Origin: Prevotella sp.
GTDB lineage: Bacteria > Bacteroidota > Bacteroidia > Bacteroidales > Bacteroidaceae
DNA: 64,000 nt
Reading direction: 5' to 3'
Assembly (NCBI GenBank): GCA_003447235.1
Contig: DLZV01000016.1
Coordinates: 1 to 64,000, forward strand
Shown: positions 1 through 8,803 of the stretch, in pieces
Layout of the letters: every line of letters starts with the position of its first letter
Numbering within the stretch: the first letter of the stretch is position 1
Position numbers and translations under genes: made by a program
Notes under the pieces: generated by a model
What the model was told of the DNA's origin: nothing
The model's database searches: none
The model's input: the letters and a program-made list of their open reading frames with translations, nothing else

Positions 1-119
1 TAGATGCGATGAAGGCTCTCCTGCAGCGTAAAACCATAGTCCTCGTGCAGATATTCCACCAGCCAGCTTATTTTTCCTGGCAAAAGCAGATGGAGGTTGT
101 TTTGGTTTATCTGAAACAT
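1..119 (-). CDS. Partial small protein, third member of the DUF3791/DUF3990 cluster
   Basis: The reading frame starts with ATG at 119 on the minus strand and runs off the window edge, so only about 39 residues are visible (starting MFQINQNNLHLLLPG). It begins one base after the stop codon of the DUF3990 gene, which implies translational coupling in the same operon. The visible part resembles the short helical proteins that often accompany DUF3990/DUF3791 genes in gut Bacteroidales, but I cannot assign a family with certainty. Function unknown. The context (tiny, tightly packed genes) suggests a toxin-antitoxin-like module; this is inference. Confidence 0.65.
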   Translation of the reverse strand, partial: MFQINQNNLHLLLPGKISWLVEYLHEDYGFTLQESLHRI

Positions 120-120
120 A

Positions 121-606
121 TTATTTCTCTATTTTAATTGATTCTATGAAATGTAGCGCAGTCAGTGCTTTTTCTGTGTGAAATAAGTACTGGTCAACCA
201 GTTTGTACGTTTTGAGTTCACGGATAAGTGTCTCGACACTGATAGCCCCAGTTTCGTACAATCCAAATTGTAGATATACTCTGTCATTGGCTACGGGGCC
301 ATACACGATGTCGTAATCGTGGATGAATCCTTTTTGGGTTCTATTCGCCATGACAAAATCCGCCCATTCCTTTGTGGGTTCTGAAAATGTAAGTCTTTTA
401 AGATCTGTCAGTCTTTCTTCGTTAAACTCATACACGTTGACATAACCACAGGTTGTGTTGTTTTCAATCATACGTCTTTCCACCCATTCTTTAGCTTGTC
501 TTTCCGAGGTGGTTGTATAGAAGCCTTTGCCATAATCGAGCAAACGATTAGGCTGGAGTATCAAAGGACGTTCTATGACCTCTAAACTACCGTGATATAT
601 CTTCAT
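121..606 (-). CDS. DUF3990 domain protein (possible ADP-ribosyltransferase-like toxin)
   Basis: 161 residues starting MKIYHGS and containing a YGKGFYTTT segment near residues 25-33. That arrangement (a short strand with H-G-S, then a G-x-G-F-Y-x-T motif) is the hallmark of DUF3990 proteins, which are thought to share the ADP-ribosyltransferase fold; the activity here is inferred. No signal peptide or membrane segment, so cytoplasmic. The start overlaps the stop of the upstream DUF3791 gene by four bases (ATGA), and the next gene starts one base after its stop, so three genes are translated together. The local DNA is AT-rich compared with the core genes further right, consistent with an acquired module. 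Confidence 0.8.
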   Translation of the reverse strand: MKIYHGSLEVIERPLILQPNRLLDYGKGFYTTTSERQAKEWVERRMIENNTTCGYVNVYEFNEERLTDLKRLTFSEPTKEWADFVMANRTQKGFIHDYDIVYGPVANDRVYLQFGLYETGAISVETLIRELKTYKLVDQYLFHTEKALTALHFIESIKIEK

Positions 607-827
607 ATCTTTTTCTTTTTTCTGATTTCAATAAATTCGTCAATCTCGGCTATTAACCATTGCCGTCCTTGTGTGTGAAGCGGCTCAAAGCATTCGCTAA
701 GATAGTCTGTCACTCCATATTCGGAGAATAAGTCAAGCACTCGGTCTCCTGTCAGTCCCTTGACTGCTCCGTATTCTTCTATGCAGAATGAAACGAAGAG
801 GGCAATGTCTTTGTCTTTTTTACTCAT
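603..827 (-). CDS. DUF3791 domain protein (possible antitoxin partner)
   Basis: 74 residues beginning MSKKDKDIALFVSFCIEEYG, with the YGVTDYLSECFEPLHTQG core typical of DUF3791. This family is regularly found next to DUF3990 genes. It is small and soluble, and its last codon overlaps the first of the DUF3990 gene (ATGA). A good Shine-Dalgarno sequence (AAGGAGA) lies just upstream of the start, unusual for this window. A -7-like box (TATTTTTG, minus strand, 866-873) lies about 40 bases upstream and probably drives the operon. A role as antitoxin or regulator of the DUF3990 protein is inference from synteny. Confidence 0.8.
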   Translation of the reverse strand: MSKKDKDIALFVSFCIEEYGAVKGLTGDRVLDLFSEYGVTDYLSECFEPLHTQGRQWLIAEIDEFIEIRKKKKI

Positions 828-1493
828 CAGAGTTCTCCTTATGTGTTGTTTGCATTTTTGAGATACAAAAATAATAAATTATTGCGACAGCCTGCTATGT
901 AAAGGTATCTTTTTGGGATTTTTAAGGTCGTTTAAGCGTAGAATTTGCAGCCCGAACGCATCCCGAAGGCATCCCGAACGGAGGAAGGTCTCAGAATTCC
1001 TCCGTAGGGGGCGCTTGGATTCTCTCTTTTTTGCTTCCATTGAGTAGGGGAGGATGGTGCGGCTATCCTTCCATGGATAGTGGGCCGCTTCGGCGCAAAA
1101 GGCAAAGAAGCCGAGTTGTGTGTTATGAATATTCTCTTTTTATTTGGAAAAGGGTGCGGTAATTGTAAAAATGCGCCTAATATATGAATTTCTATTAGAA
1201 ATATTTTTTTATTTTCCAATTTTTACTTAACTTTGCGATGCTTGAGTAGCCTTCTATGGAGAATAAGCCTGTCCTAAGAGGGTGAAACAACCTACTGTGA
1301 GTTTGACCTTGTGGCAAATAGCTCCGGTAGCGAAGATGAAATGAACGCGCGAGATTCTTGACCTCGTGTCGTCGTAGATGAAAAGAGAAGTAAAGGCGAA
1401 ATTATTTTATTATTAACCAGGGATGCCTCCGTCGTCTCAATACTTTCCCAAGAGTGTAAGAACGTAGGAAGAATTCCATAAAAACAAACAATT
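828..1493. other. Gene-free region with a long leader for the next gene
   Basis: No credible coding sequence. A 95-codon minus-strand frame at 932-1219 has no recognisable family and lies over repeat-like sequence. At 958-974 there is a 17-base motif that recurs inverted at 19592-19608. A -7 box at 1228-1235 should start a transcript, so about 250 nt (1242-1493) form an untranslated leader for the secreted-protein gene. The leader contains short inverted repeats, but I recognise no known riboswitch. Confidence 0.6.
1228..1235 (+). promoter_or_regulatory. -7 promoter box for the secreted-protein gene
   Basis: TAACTTTG matches the Bacteroidetes -7 consensus TAnnTTTG exactly. A T-rich stretch lies about 20 bases upstream, but there is no clear TTTG -33 element. 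The first downstream gene starts at 1494, so the predicted leader is about 250 nt. Confidence 0.5.
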
Positions 1494-4012
1494 ATGAACA
1501 AAGCATTACGATTTGTGTGGTTGTCTTTGTTGACGCTAATCTGCGGAGTAGCCTCCGCGGGCACAGTAGTTTTTGACCCAACCCAAGATGCTACGAATGC
1601 AGAGTCCGTGACGAAAGACGGTATTACGTTTAAGCGAATGGGAGGAGACCGTAAAACTCTTGACGCTTATGATAAGGACGGAACAACTTGTTGGTGGTTT
1701 AACGGACGATATGGCATTGAGTCCACTGAAAAACGAATTCGTTCTATTACTTTTGAGTGTCTTTCGGGAAGCTTTTGTGATTACGTTACTTCATATGGTA
1801 GCTATTTCACGAAGGACGTAGCATCTTCGACGGAAACAAAAGTTGTGTTTACGGCAAATGATGCGACTGGATATGATCCTACCAAGGGGGTGCTCCGTTT
1901 TGGTGCTTCTGGTAAAAATGCCTTTATAACGAAGGTGACTGTTGTGTATGTGGGTGGCGAAGACCCAGGTCCAGATCCAGGTACTGGCCCAGGCACTGGA
2001 GGAGAAGCTGGTCAAACTACTACGATAGCCCAATTGGCACAGGGGGGGTAAATGTTGCTTCCGCCACTATTCAATTCACTAACGCACAGGTCGTTTATGC
2101 GGAGGAAAATAATTATATTATCCGCGAAAACAATCAGGCCCTTGATATTCTGAACACCAGCCTCAATTTGAAGCAAGGCCAGTATTTAACAGGTACGGTC
2201 GTGCTGAATGTCAATTACAACTCAGGAATATTAACAACGTCTGATGTAACTGGGCTAACTGACGCTACTAAGTTGGCTTTCTCTGGTGATGAACTGAATG
2301 AACCATTGCCGATTTTATGTGCTACAATTGCCGAGATGACAAACCATCCTGGAGATTTGGTTATGATAGAGAATAGAAAGTGCAATAAGAGTTACCTCGG
2401 CTTCTATATATCCGCGTATGAGTCAGCATCATATAAGGCCTTTTATTTTTCCAATGGGGACAAAGCTGGCTTAGTAGCAAATAAGAATTTTGATATTACC
2501 GCATGGAATAATAGCGTTTTGCAGTATTACAATTATAATTATCCGCAGGGTAAGGTGATCAAGGCAGAACCTGTTATTACTACTCTTGCTGCTCCTACCA
2601 TCTTAGGAGAGGAGACCTTTACGACTACGACAACTGTAACCATCACTTCTACCGAAAAAGTTGCCAAGATTTATTATACGCTCAATGGGGAGGAGCCTAC
2701 GCAGGCATCCACACTCTATGAAGGCCCGTTTGTCTTGGACAAGACGGCCACGGTCAAAGCTATTGCTGTGTACAAGACGGTTACGTCGCCAGTCGCTTCT
2801 AAGGACTTCCAGTTGATAGATTTGAGTGTTCCGAAAACGATTCGTGATCTTGCCGTGATGGAGAAGAACTTGGAAAGCGTGACGGTTCGTTTTGACAATG
2901 CGCAGGTCGTTTATGGTGAGGGAAAGAATTATATTCTCCGCGAGAAAATCGAGGGCAAGAACTATGCGCTTGATGTGCTGAATACGCAGCTGCCATTGCA
3001 GGTAGGTGCTACGGTATCTGGTACGGTGAAGCTGCAGGTGAACTTTAAGCCCAATCCTGCAGAGAACAATGGCGTGCTGACTACGGCGGATATTGCTGAA
3101 ACTCTCAATCATAATTTGGCGATAACTTCAGGTGCTTCTGTCATGCCTATTCCGCTTGAGGTGAGCATCAAGGAGGTCAGAAACTACCCAGGCGATTTGC
3201 TCGTTGTTGCTGATGGTGAGTGGGTGATACCTTATTATGGAGATCCGCTTATTTATGGTAGCGAAAATCCCACTTGGCCTTATGGCGCAACGTACTATGT
3301 GTATGTGTCTAACCATTCGGATTATACCTATTCTAATTCTGATAAGCCAGATGTCATGTTGTGGTACAATGATGTCTATACTGACGGCAAGTCTCCTTTG
3401 GCGATAATTATTGGTGAGAAGGAAACGGCTGAATACAAAGTTACTGAAGTTGGTTGGGCAACGTTTATTGTTCCGTTCGACTACGACAAGCCCGATGGCT
3501 TGACCATTTACGAGTGTACCAGTGTGAATGAGGATGGTAAGTTGGTGGTAGAGGAGCGTGATTACCTCAAAGCCAATACGCCGTATCTCTTGAAGGGTGC
3601 TGAGGCCAATCAAATTCTTGAGGGCTATGCCGCCAAGCACGCTGACACTTATACGAATGGTGTCATGACGGGTGTGTATTCTGATCAAGAAGCTCCTGCC
3701 AACTCTTATATCTTGCTGAACCATCCTGATGAGGCAGGATTGGCATTCTATTTTGTGCCGGATGGAATAACGGCTTATGTAGATGCAAATCGTTGCTATG
3801 TCAATCCGCGGGCCGGAGGACTCAAGAGCATTCTGTTCCCAGATGATGAGACGAATGGTGTGACCAATGCCAACGCAACCGAGTCGACGCTCGTCGATGT
3901 CTATACGACGGCGGGTGTCAAGGTGAAGCATCAGGTGGAGAAGGGCAAGGCCCTCAACGACCTGCCTGCTGGCCTCTATATCATCAATAACAAAAAAATT
4001 GTCAAAAAGTAA
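1494..4012 (+). pseudogene. Secreted chitobiase-domain protein with type IX-like sorting tail, frameshifted at a G7 tract
   Basis: The 5' part (1494-2051) begins with a clear signal peptide (MNKALRFVWLSLLTLICGVASA), then a beta-rich domain, and stops at TAA 2049-2051 right after seven Gs. The 3' part continues in another frame: adding one G gives an uninterrupted reading through N-V-A-S-A-T-I-Q-F-T-N-A-Q-V-V-Y and on to the stop at 4012. The restored protein (about 839 residues) has two similar domains (about 2064-2560 and 2840-3400, each with a NAQVVY...NYI-R signature), a chitobiase/beta-hexosaminidase C-terminal-like domain between them (about 2630-2800), and a C-terminal tail (DVYTTAGVKVK..., LPAGLYIINNKKIVKK) typical of type IX secretion. 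Function unknown; probably a cell-surface or exported protein. Whether the frameshift is real, phase-variable, programmed or a sequencing error cannot be decided here. Confidence 0.8.
2042..2048 (+). other. G7 homopolymer at the frameshift point
   Basis: Seven Gs are followed directly by TAA (CAG GGG GGG TAA in the upstream frame). Eight Gs would fuse the two halves of the secreted protein in frame. Read as codons, the tract is also a G-GGG-GGG heptamer just before a stop, the layout expected for -1 ribosomal slippage. Phase variation, programmed slippage and homopolymer error are all possible. Confidence 0.7.
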
Positions 4013-4018
4013 ACTACT

Positions 4019-4249
4019 ATGGATAAGCGTAAATATATGAAGCCTACTTGCGAGGCCGTCGCGGTGAACACTTCACAGTCCCTTCTGACATTTGGAAGCC
4101 TTACTTCGCTCAGCACTACCACGCATACTGCAAAGAATGGTGAACGTGGCTTTATTAGTAAGAGGAACGATGTAATAAGGGAAATCGACCCCTGGAGCTG
4201 GGAATGCGTCCTTTGGAATCAAGAGAGTAATGATGTCGAGGACGAGTAG
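4019..4249 (+). CDS. Small hypothetical protein downstream of the secreted protein
   Basis: 76 residues beginning MDKRKYMKPTCEAVAVNTSQ. It belongs to a loose group of short Bacteroidales proteins that start with M-x-K-(R/K)-x-Y-x-x-P and often follow genes for large secreted proteins. No signal peptide is visible; the C-terminus is acidic and tryptophan-containing (DPWSWECVLWNQ). It starts six bases after the stop of the large gene and is followed by a strong terminator, so it is the last gene of that transcription unit. Function unknown. Confidence 0.6.
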   Translation: MDKRKYMKPTCEAVAVNTSQSLLTFGSLTSLSTTTHTAKNGERGFISKRNDVIREIDPWSWECVLWNQESNDVEDE

Positions 4250-4280
4250 TCCTTTGGCATTGAGCGCATAAACTAAGAAT

Positions 4281-4324
4281 TGGTGTCTGTCATACAAGCA
4301 GTATGGTCAGGCACCATTTTTTTT
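4281..4324 (+). terminator. Rho-independent terminator
   Basis: A hairpin pairs TGGTGTCTG with CAGGCACCA (one mismatch) and, inside it, CATAC with GTATG around an AAGCA loop. It is followed by eight Ts. It ends the 1494-4249 transcription unit. Confidence 0.85.
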
Positions 4325-5085
4325 CTTTCTTACGTGTCGATTACAGATGACAATGTGAAGTCAAGTTTGTACGCTATTTTGACAAGCCAGAACCTGTGTC
4401 TCTTGGCTGCTGGTAGAGATTGGGGGTAGCAACTTTTGGGCGGATAAAACTGGAGGAAGAGCATGAGGAAAGGCTGCAATGAAGGCTTTTGGCCTGGGAT
4501 GGGCTTTGTTAAATGGATACGCAGGAATAGTTAATGCGGCGTTAATTCATGCTAATCGGCTTGCATTCGGCTGGACGGAAGGTTATCTTTGTATAGTGGC
4601 TGCACCAGGGCAAATGGTGAGCCAGGCTTCTTGTCATGAACGGCAGGGAGCGACGAGTGATTGAAATGTAAAATATAATCAAAAGAAACGATGATGAAAA
4701 GGTTAAAGATCTTATCGATCTCTTCGGTTGGGAATCGGAAAAGACCGTTCTCGTATCGGTCTCGTATCAATCTCGTATCAATCCCGTATTGATCCCGTAT
4801 CGATCCCGTATCGTTCTCCTATCGTTCTCCTATCATTCTCGCTTCCAGAAGCGGAAACAATACGGAAACAATACGTAAGCGATGTGGGTTTGATACGAGG
4901 TCGATAGGAGGAGCAAGGAAGGAACAAGGGAGAAACGTCCCCGTTGGCATCAAATAACGTGTCGATAGATAGGTATATAAAAACATTCGCCACGATTCTT
5001 GCGTGTCATAGGTGAGCAAATGTTAAAAATCACCATGCGTCTTTATTATTATCCTTGAAAATTACCAAGACTGGGAATTTTATGT
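4325..5085. other. Gene-free region with a tandem repeat
   Basis: No convincing gene. A 61-codon frame at 4479-4664 has no family resemblance. The main feature is the 11-bp tandem repeat listed separately; after it, degenerate 11-base spacing continues to roughly 4925 (two near-identical CGGAAACAATA units at 4852-4873). Confidence 0.6.
4748..4841. repeat. 11-bp tandem repeat, eight and a half units
   Basis: Eight consecutive 11-base units of the form TTCTCGTATCG / ATCCCGTATCG / TTCTCCTATCA start at 4748, 4759, 4770, 4781, 4792, 4803, 4814 and 4825, followed by half a unit. Units differ by one to three bases, mainly at the first position and at C/T positions. The unit length is close to one turn of DNA. 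Confidence 0.9.
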
Positions 5086-5093
5086 TACCTTTG
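5086..5093 (+). promoter_or_regulatory. -7 promoter box for higBA
   Basis: TACCTTTG, an exact match to TAnnTTTG, followed by GC, 24 bases before the higB start at 5117. No properly spaced TTTG -33 element is evident. Confidence 0.6.
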
Positions 5094-5116
5094 CACAGTA
5101 AAAGCATTTCACCTAA

Positions 5117-5440
5117 ATGAAGATAACTTTCAAAGATGAAGCGTTGTCCGAACTGTATGAAACTGGTAAAACGAAGAATCGCAAATACAAGCAATTGTGC
5201 AAAAATAAAAGACTCGTAGATGGTTATATTCGAGCAGTTGGAGTGATGTATAGAACGGCGACGACACAGGAGTTGCGTCAATACAGTTTCCTGCATTACG
5301 AGAAACTGGCTCATGATCCAAGAAGTTCGATCAGAATCGTCAATGGCATGGTTGAGCGCCTGTTGTTTACAGAAACGGATGACGGAATAGAAGTAGAATT
5401 AATAGAAATAGACAGTACCCATTATGGCAACAAAAAGTAA
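5117..5440 (+). CDS. higB: HigB-like toxin, RelE/ParE superfamily
   Basis: 107 residues, cytoplasmic, with the pattern of HigB/RelE-type mRNA interferases: an N-terminal strand (KITFKDEALSELY), a helical hairpin, then strands with SSIRIVNGMVERLLF and IEVELIEIDSTHYG near the C-terminus. Family members cleave mRNA at the ribosome and are neutralised by the protein encoded next door. The 3' end overlaps the antitoxin gene by 17 bases, and the toxin is first in the operon, the normal order for higBA. The ATG at 5117 was chosen because the -7 box ends 24 bases upstream. Confidence 0.8.
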   Translation: MKITFKDEALSELYETGKTKNRKYKQLCKNKRLVDGYIRAVGVMYRTATTQELRQYSFLHYEKLAHDPRSSIRIVNGMVERLLFTETDDGIEVELIEIDSTHYGNKK

Positions 5441-6533
5441 CAGATTAGTTCCAGCAAGGGCTATCCATCCGGGAGAAGTCTTGCGCGAGGAGTTGCTGGA
5501 ACGAGGTATTAAGCAAAAAGATTTTGCCCGAACCATTGGCGTCCAACCCACGCATCTCAATGAGTTTATTAAGGGCAAACGCAATCTTAACGAAGGCCTG
5601 GCTATCAAATTGGAAAAAGCACTTGGTATTTCTTACACAAACTGGATGAGTCTACACGCTGGCTACCTATATGATTGTAAGGCCATAGAAGAGAAAAAGA
5701 ATGAAGAGCTGAAGGCCTTAGACTTTGAGAACGCATGTAGTGATATGTTTAACCTGAAGGCTTTGTACAAAAGGTTGGATATGTCATTGATGCCATGCGT
5801 GGACCGTGTAGCGCAACTCAAGGGCATGTTGTCTTTCGACTTGCTTTCTGCTGAACACCTACGGCTGCAAGTGGCTGGTTTGTACAAACACAGTGAGAAG
5901 GTGCAAATAGATGAAAAGAACATACTGACATGGTTGATACTCAATAAAATCGAGATAGAAAAAACTCCAGGGTTGCGGACCAAATACAATGAAGGGGATG
6001 CGAAGAAGGCTGCATGTGATCTTTCAGAATTGGCCAACCGAGGGTGTTTGTCTGTTGGTGCCATAAAAGAACTTCTTAATCGTTATGGTATCCAGTATAT
6101 CCATGTCGAAAAAATAGATAAAACACCTATAGACGCTTTCTCGACCATCGTCAATGAGCATCCTGTTATCACCGTGACCTATCGCTATAATGATATGGAT
6201 AAATTGGCCTTTGATATATTGCACGAGCTCTGTCATATCGACAGGCATTTTGGTAGCGACCAAACAGCTTTTATTTCTATTGATGGTTTATACTCCAATG
6301 ACCCAAGAGAAAGAGAAGCTAATGAGTTTGCGCGCCAAATGTTGATCCCAGATAAGGTGTGGAATGAAATGATGAGCGTTGGTTGTAATAGCTTGTCACC
6401 TTATAAGATAGCGAAGACGATAGCACAAGCCGCAGGGTCAAGGGGCATTAGTCCTTCAATAGCCGTGGCGCGATATAAACACGATACGAAATGGTATAAT
6501 ACATCATCATATAGGTCACCAAAGATTTTTTGA
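5424..6533 (+). CDS. higA: HigA-type antitoxin fused to an ImmA/IrrE-like metallopeptidase
   Basis: 369 residues. Residues about 9-75 are a HigA-type helix-turn-helix domain (HPGEVLREELLERGIKQKDF, then THLNEFIKGKRNLNEG), which would bind the operon promoter and the toxin. The C-terminal half carries the zinc protease signature of the ImmA/IrrE family: H267-E-L-C-H271 followed by E298 in EREANEFARQML. Simple HigA proteins are about 100 residues, so this is a long fused form. In other systems ImmA peptidases cleave repressors, so self-cleavage or regulated loss of the antitoxin is possible; that is inference. It overlaps higB by 17 bases, implying coupled translation. Confidence 0.85.
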   Translation: MATKSNRLVPARAIHPGEVLREELLERGIKQKDFARTIGVQPTHLNEFIKGKRNLNEGLAIKLEKALGISYTNWMSLHAGYLYDCKAIEEKKNEELKALDFENACSDMFNLKALYKRLDMSLMPCVDRVAQLKGMLSFDLLSAEHLRLQVAGLYKHSEKVQIDEKNILTWLILNKIEIEKTPGLRTKYNEGDAKKAACDLSELANRGCLSVGAIKELLNRYGIQYIHVEKIDKTPIDAFSTIVNEHPVITVTYRYNDMDKLAFDILHELCHIDRHFGSDQTAFISIDGLYSNDPREREANEFARQMLIPDKVWNEMMSVGCNSLSPYKIAKTIAQAAGSRGISPSIAVARYKHDTKWYNTSSYRSPKIF

Positions 6534-6592
6534 AATCAACTATTGAAATTATAATTTGTCCGCTTCAATACATCTATGTAGTGGATTTTTTG

Positions 6593-6600
6593 TACTTTTG
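6593..6600 (+). promoter_or_regulatory. -7 promoter box for metG
   Basis: TACTTTTG matches TAnnTTTG and is followed by C, 24 bases before the preferred metG start at 6625. It argues against the longer frame from 6556, whose first codons would lie upstream of the box. Confidence 0.6.
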
Positions 6601-6624
6601 CATTCAGATAACAAAATACCAAGC

Positions 6625-8706
6625 ATGAATATGGAAAAGAATTTCAAGCGCACTACGGTGACTGCGGCCCTGCCTTATGCCAATGGCGGCGTGCATATCG
6701 GCCATTTGGCAGGCGTCTATGTGCCGGCAGACACCTATGTCCGCTATCTCAGACTGAAGAAAAAGGACGTGGTCTTCATCGGTGGAAGTGATGAGCACGG
6801 CGTGCCCGTCACGATTCGTGCCCGCAAGGAGGGCATCACCGTCCAGGAGGTCGTCGATCGCTATCATAACCTGATCAAGGACTCTTTTGAGAAGTTCGGT
6901 ATCTCGTTTGACATCTATAGTCGCACGACCAGCTCCATCCACAATAAGTTTGCCTCCGACTTCTTCCGCAAGCTCTATGACGACGGCAAGCTGGAGGAGA
7001 TCACCGAGGAGCAGTATTGCGACGAGGTGACGGGCGAGTTTCTGACCGACCGCAACATCGTTGGCACCTGCCCCCGTTGTGGTGCTGAGGGCGCCTACGG
7101 CGACCAGTGTGAGAAGTGTGGCGCCACACTCTCTCCCGAGGAACTCATCAACCCGACCAACAAGAACAACCCCGGACACGGACTGGTGAAGCGACCCACG
7201 AAAAACTGGTATTTGCCGCTCAACCAATATCAGCAATGGCTGAAGGAGTGGATCCTCGATGGCCACAAGGAGTGGCGCTCCAACGTCTATGGACAGTGTA
7301 AGTCGTGGCTCGACATGGACCTGCAGCCCCGCGCCATGACCCGCGACCTCGACTGGGGTATCCCCGTGCCCGTGGAGGGTGCCGAGGGCAAGGTGCTCTA
7401 CGTATGGTTTGACGCCCCCATCGGCTATATCTCCAACACCAAGGAGCTTTGCGATGCCGACCCCGCGCGCTGGGGATCGTGGGAGAAATGGTGGCAAGAT
7501 CCGGAGACGCGCCTCGTCCACTTCATCGGCAAGGACAATATCGTCTTCCACTGCCTCATCTTCCCCACCATGCTCAAAGCCCACGGAGGCTATATCCTGC
7601 CCGACAACGTGCCCTCCAACGAGTTCCTCAACTTGGAGAACGACAAGATCTCCACGTCGCGCAACTGGGCCGTCTGGCTCCATGAGTATCTGGTCGATTT
7701 CCCGGGCAAGCAGGACGTGCTGCGCTATGTGCTCACGGCCAATGCCCCCGAGACGAAGGACAACAACTTCACGTGGAAGGACTTCCAGGAGCGCAACAAC
7801 TCGGAGCTGGTGGCTATCTATGGCAACTTCGTCAATCGCGCCCTGCAGCTCACGAAGAAATACTGGAACGGCGTGGTGCCCACACCGGGCAACCTGCTCG
7901 ATGTTGATCGCAAGGCTGTGGAGGAATTCAAGGACGTGAAGGACAAGATGGAGCAACTCCTCGACGGATTCCACTTCCGCGAGGCACAGAAGGAGGCCAT
8001 GAACCTCGCGCGCATCGGCAACCGCTACATCACGGAGTGTGAGCCGTGGAAGGTGTGGAAGACGGATCCCGACCGTGTGAAGACGGTACTCTATATCTCG
8101 CTGCAGCTCGTTGCCAACCTCAGTATCGCCTTTGAGCCCTTCCTGCCGTTCTCCAGCAAGGACTTGCGCGCAATGCTCCGCCTCGACAGTTTCGACTGGA
8201 AGGATTTGGGCAGCACGGAACTGCTGAAGCCGGGCCATCAGTTGGCCGAGCCGCATCTGCTCTTCGAGAAGATCGAGGACGAGGTCATCCAGAAGCAGCT
8301 CGACAAGCTCGCTGCCACGAAGAAGGCCAACGAGGCCGAGAAGGCTGCTGCCGACTACAAGGCGACACCGATCAAGCCGAACGTCGATTTCAGCGAGTGG
8401 GAGAAGCTCGACATCCGTGTGGGTCACGTCAAGGACTGCCACCCGGTGAAGAAAAGCAACAAGCTCCTGCAGTTTACCATCGACGACGGATCGGGTACGG
8501 ACCGCACCATCCTCTCGGGTATCGCCAAGTACTATAAGCCCGAGGAACTGATCGGCAAGGACGTGCTCTTCATCGCCAACCTCGCTCCCCGCAAAATGAT
8601 GGGCATCGAGAGTTGTGGCATGATCCTCTCTGCCCTCGACTTCGATGGAAGCCTCGCCGTCACCTCCCTCCTGCGTGGGGTGAAGCCTGGCAGCCAGGTG
8701 GGATAA
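6625..8706 (+). CDS. metG: Methionyl-tRNA synthetase
   Basis: Charges tRNA-Met with methionine. From the ATG at 6625 the protein has 693 residues (a second ATG at 6631 is equally possible). Signatures: H24-I-G-H27, a four-cysteine zinc knuckle (C149, C152, C162, C165), the KMSKS-type loop as K341-I-S-T-S, an anticodon-binding helical domain, and a C-terminal OB-fold tRNA-binding domain from about residue 588 ([20 protein letters not shown]). This is the long MetRS architecture with the EMAP/OB domain fused. The start was placed after the -7 box; a strong terminator follows. Confidence 0.96.
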   Translation: MNMEKNFKRTTVTAALPYANGGVHIGHLAGVYVPADTYVRYLRLKKKDVVFIGGSDEHGVPVTIRARKEGITVQEVVDRYHNLIKDSFEKFGISFDIYSRTTSSIHNKFASDFFRKLYDDGKLEEITEEQYCDEVTGEFLTDRNIVGTCPRCGAEGAYGDQCEKCGATLSPEELINPTNKNNPGHGLVKRPTKNWYLPLNQYQQWLKEWILDGHKEWRSNVYGQCKSWLDMDLQPRAMTRDLDWGIPVPVEGAEGKVLYVWFDAPIGYISNTKELCDADPARWGSWEKWWQDPETRLVHFIGKDNIVFHCLIFPTMLKAHGGYILPDNVPSNEFLNLENDKISTSRNWAVWLHEYLVDFPGKQDVLRYVLTANAPETKDNNFTWKDFQERNNSELVAIYGNFVNRALQLTKKYWNGVVPTPGNLLDVDRKAVEEFKDVKDKMEQLLDGFHFREAQKEAMNLARIGNRYITECEPWKVWKTDPDRVKTVLYISLQLVANLSIAFEPFLPFSSKDLRAMLRLDSFDWKDLGSTELLKPGHQLAEPHLLFEKIEDEVIQKQLDKLAATKKANEAEKAAADYKATPIKPNVDFSEWEKLDIRVGHVKDCHPVKKSNKLLQFTIDDGSGTDRTILSGIAKYYKPEELIGKDVLFIANLAPRKMMGIESCGMILSALDFDGSLAVTSLLRGVKPGSQVG

Positions 8707-8729
8707 GTCTATAAAGCGAACGATCTTTT

Positions 8730-8783
8730 CGCCCCATACGACAAAGACCATCGTCATTGGCCTTTGTGGTATGGGGCGTTTTT
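8730..8783 (+). terminator. Rho-independent terminator after metG
   Basis: CGCCCCATAC pairs with GTATGGGGCG, extended by ACAAAG/CTTTGT inside, followed by TTTTT. It separates metG from the solitary HigA-like gene. Confidence 0.85.
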
Positions 8784-8803
8784 ATAAATAAGGAGGAAAA
8801 TTC

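Noticed and set aside
932..1219. 95-codon minus-strand open frame
   Set aside because: No family resemblance, lies over repeat-like intergenic sequence, no promoter or ribosome site.
4479..4664. 61-codon plus-strand open frame
   Set aside because: Short, no recognisable family, no promoter, in a repeat-rich gap.
6604..8757. 717-codon frame antisense to metG
   Set aside because: Exact shadow of a housekeeping gene; caused by strong G/C preference at third codon positions that removes stops on the other strand.
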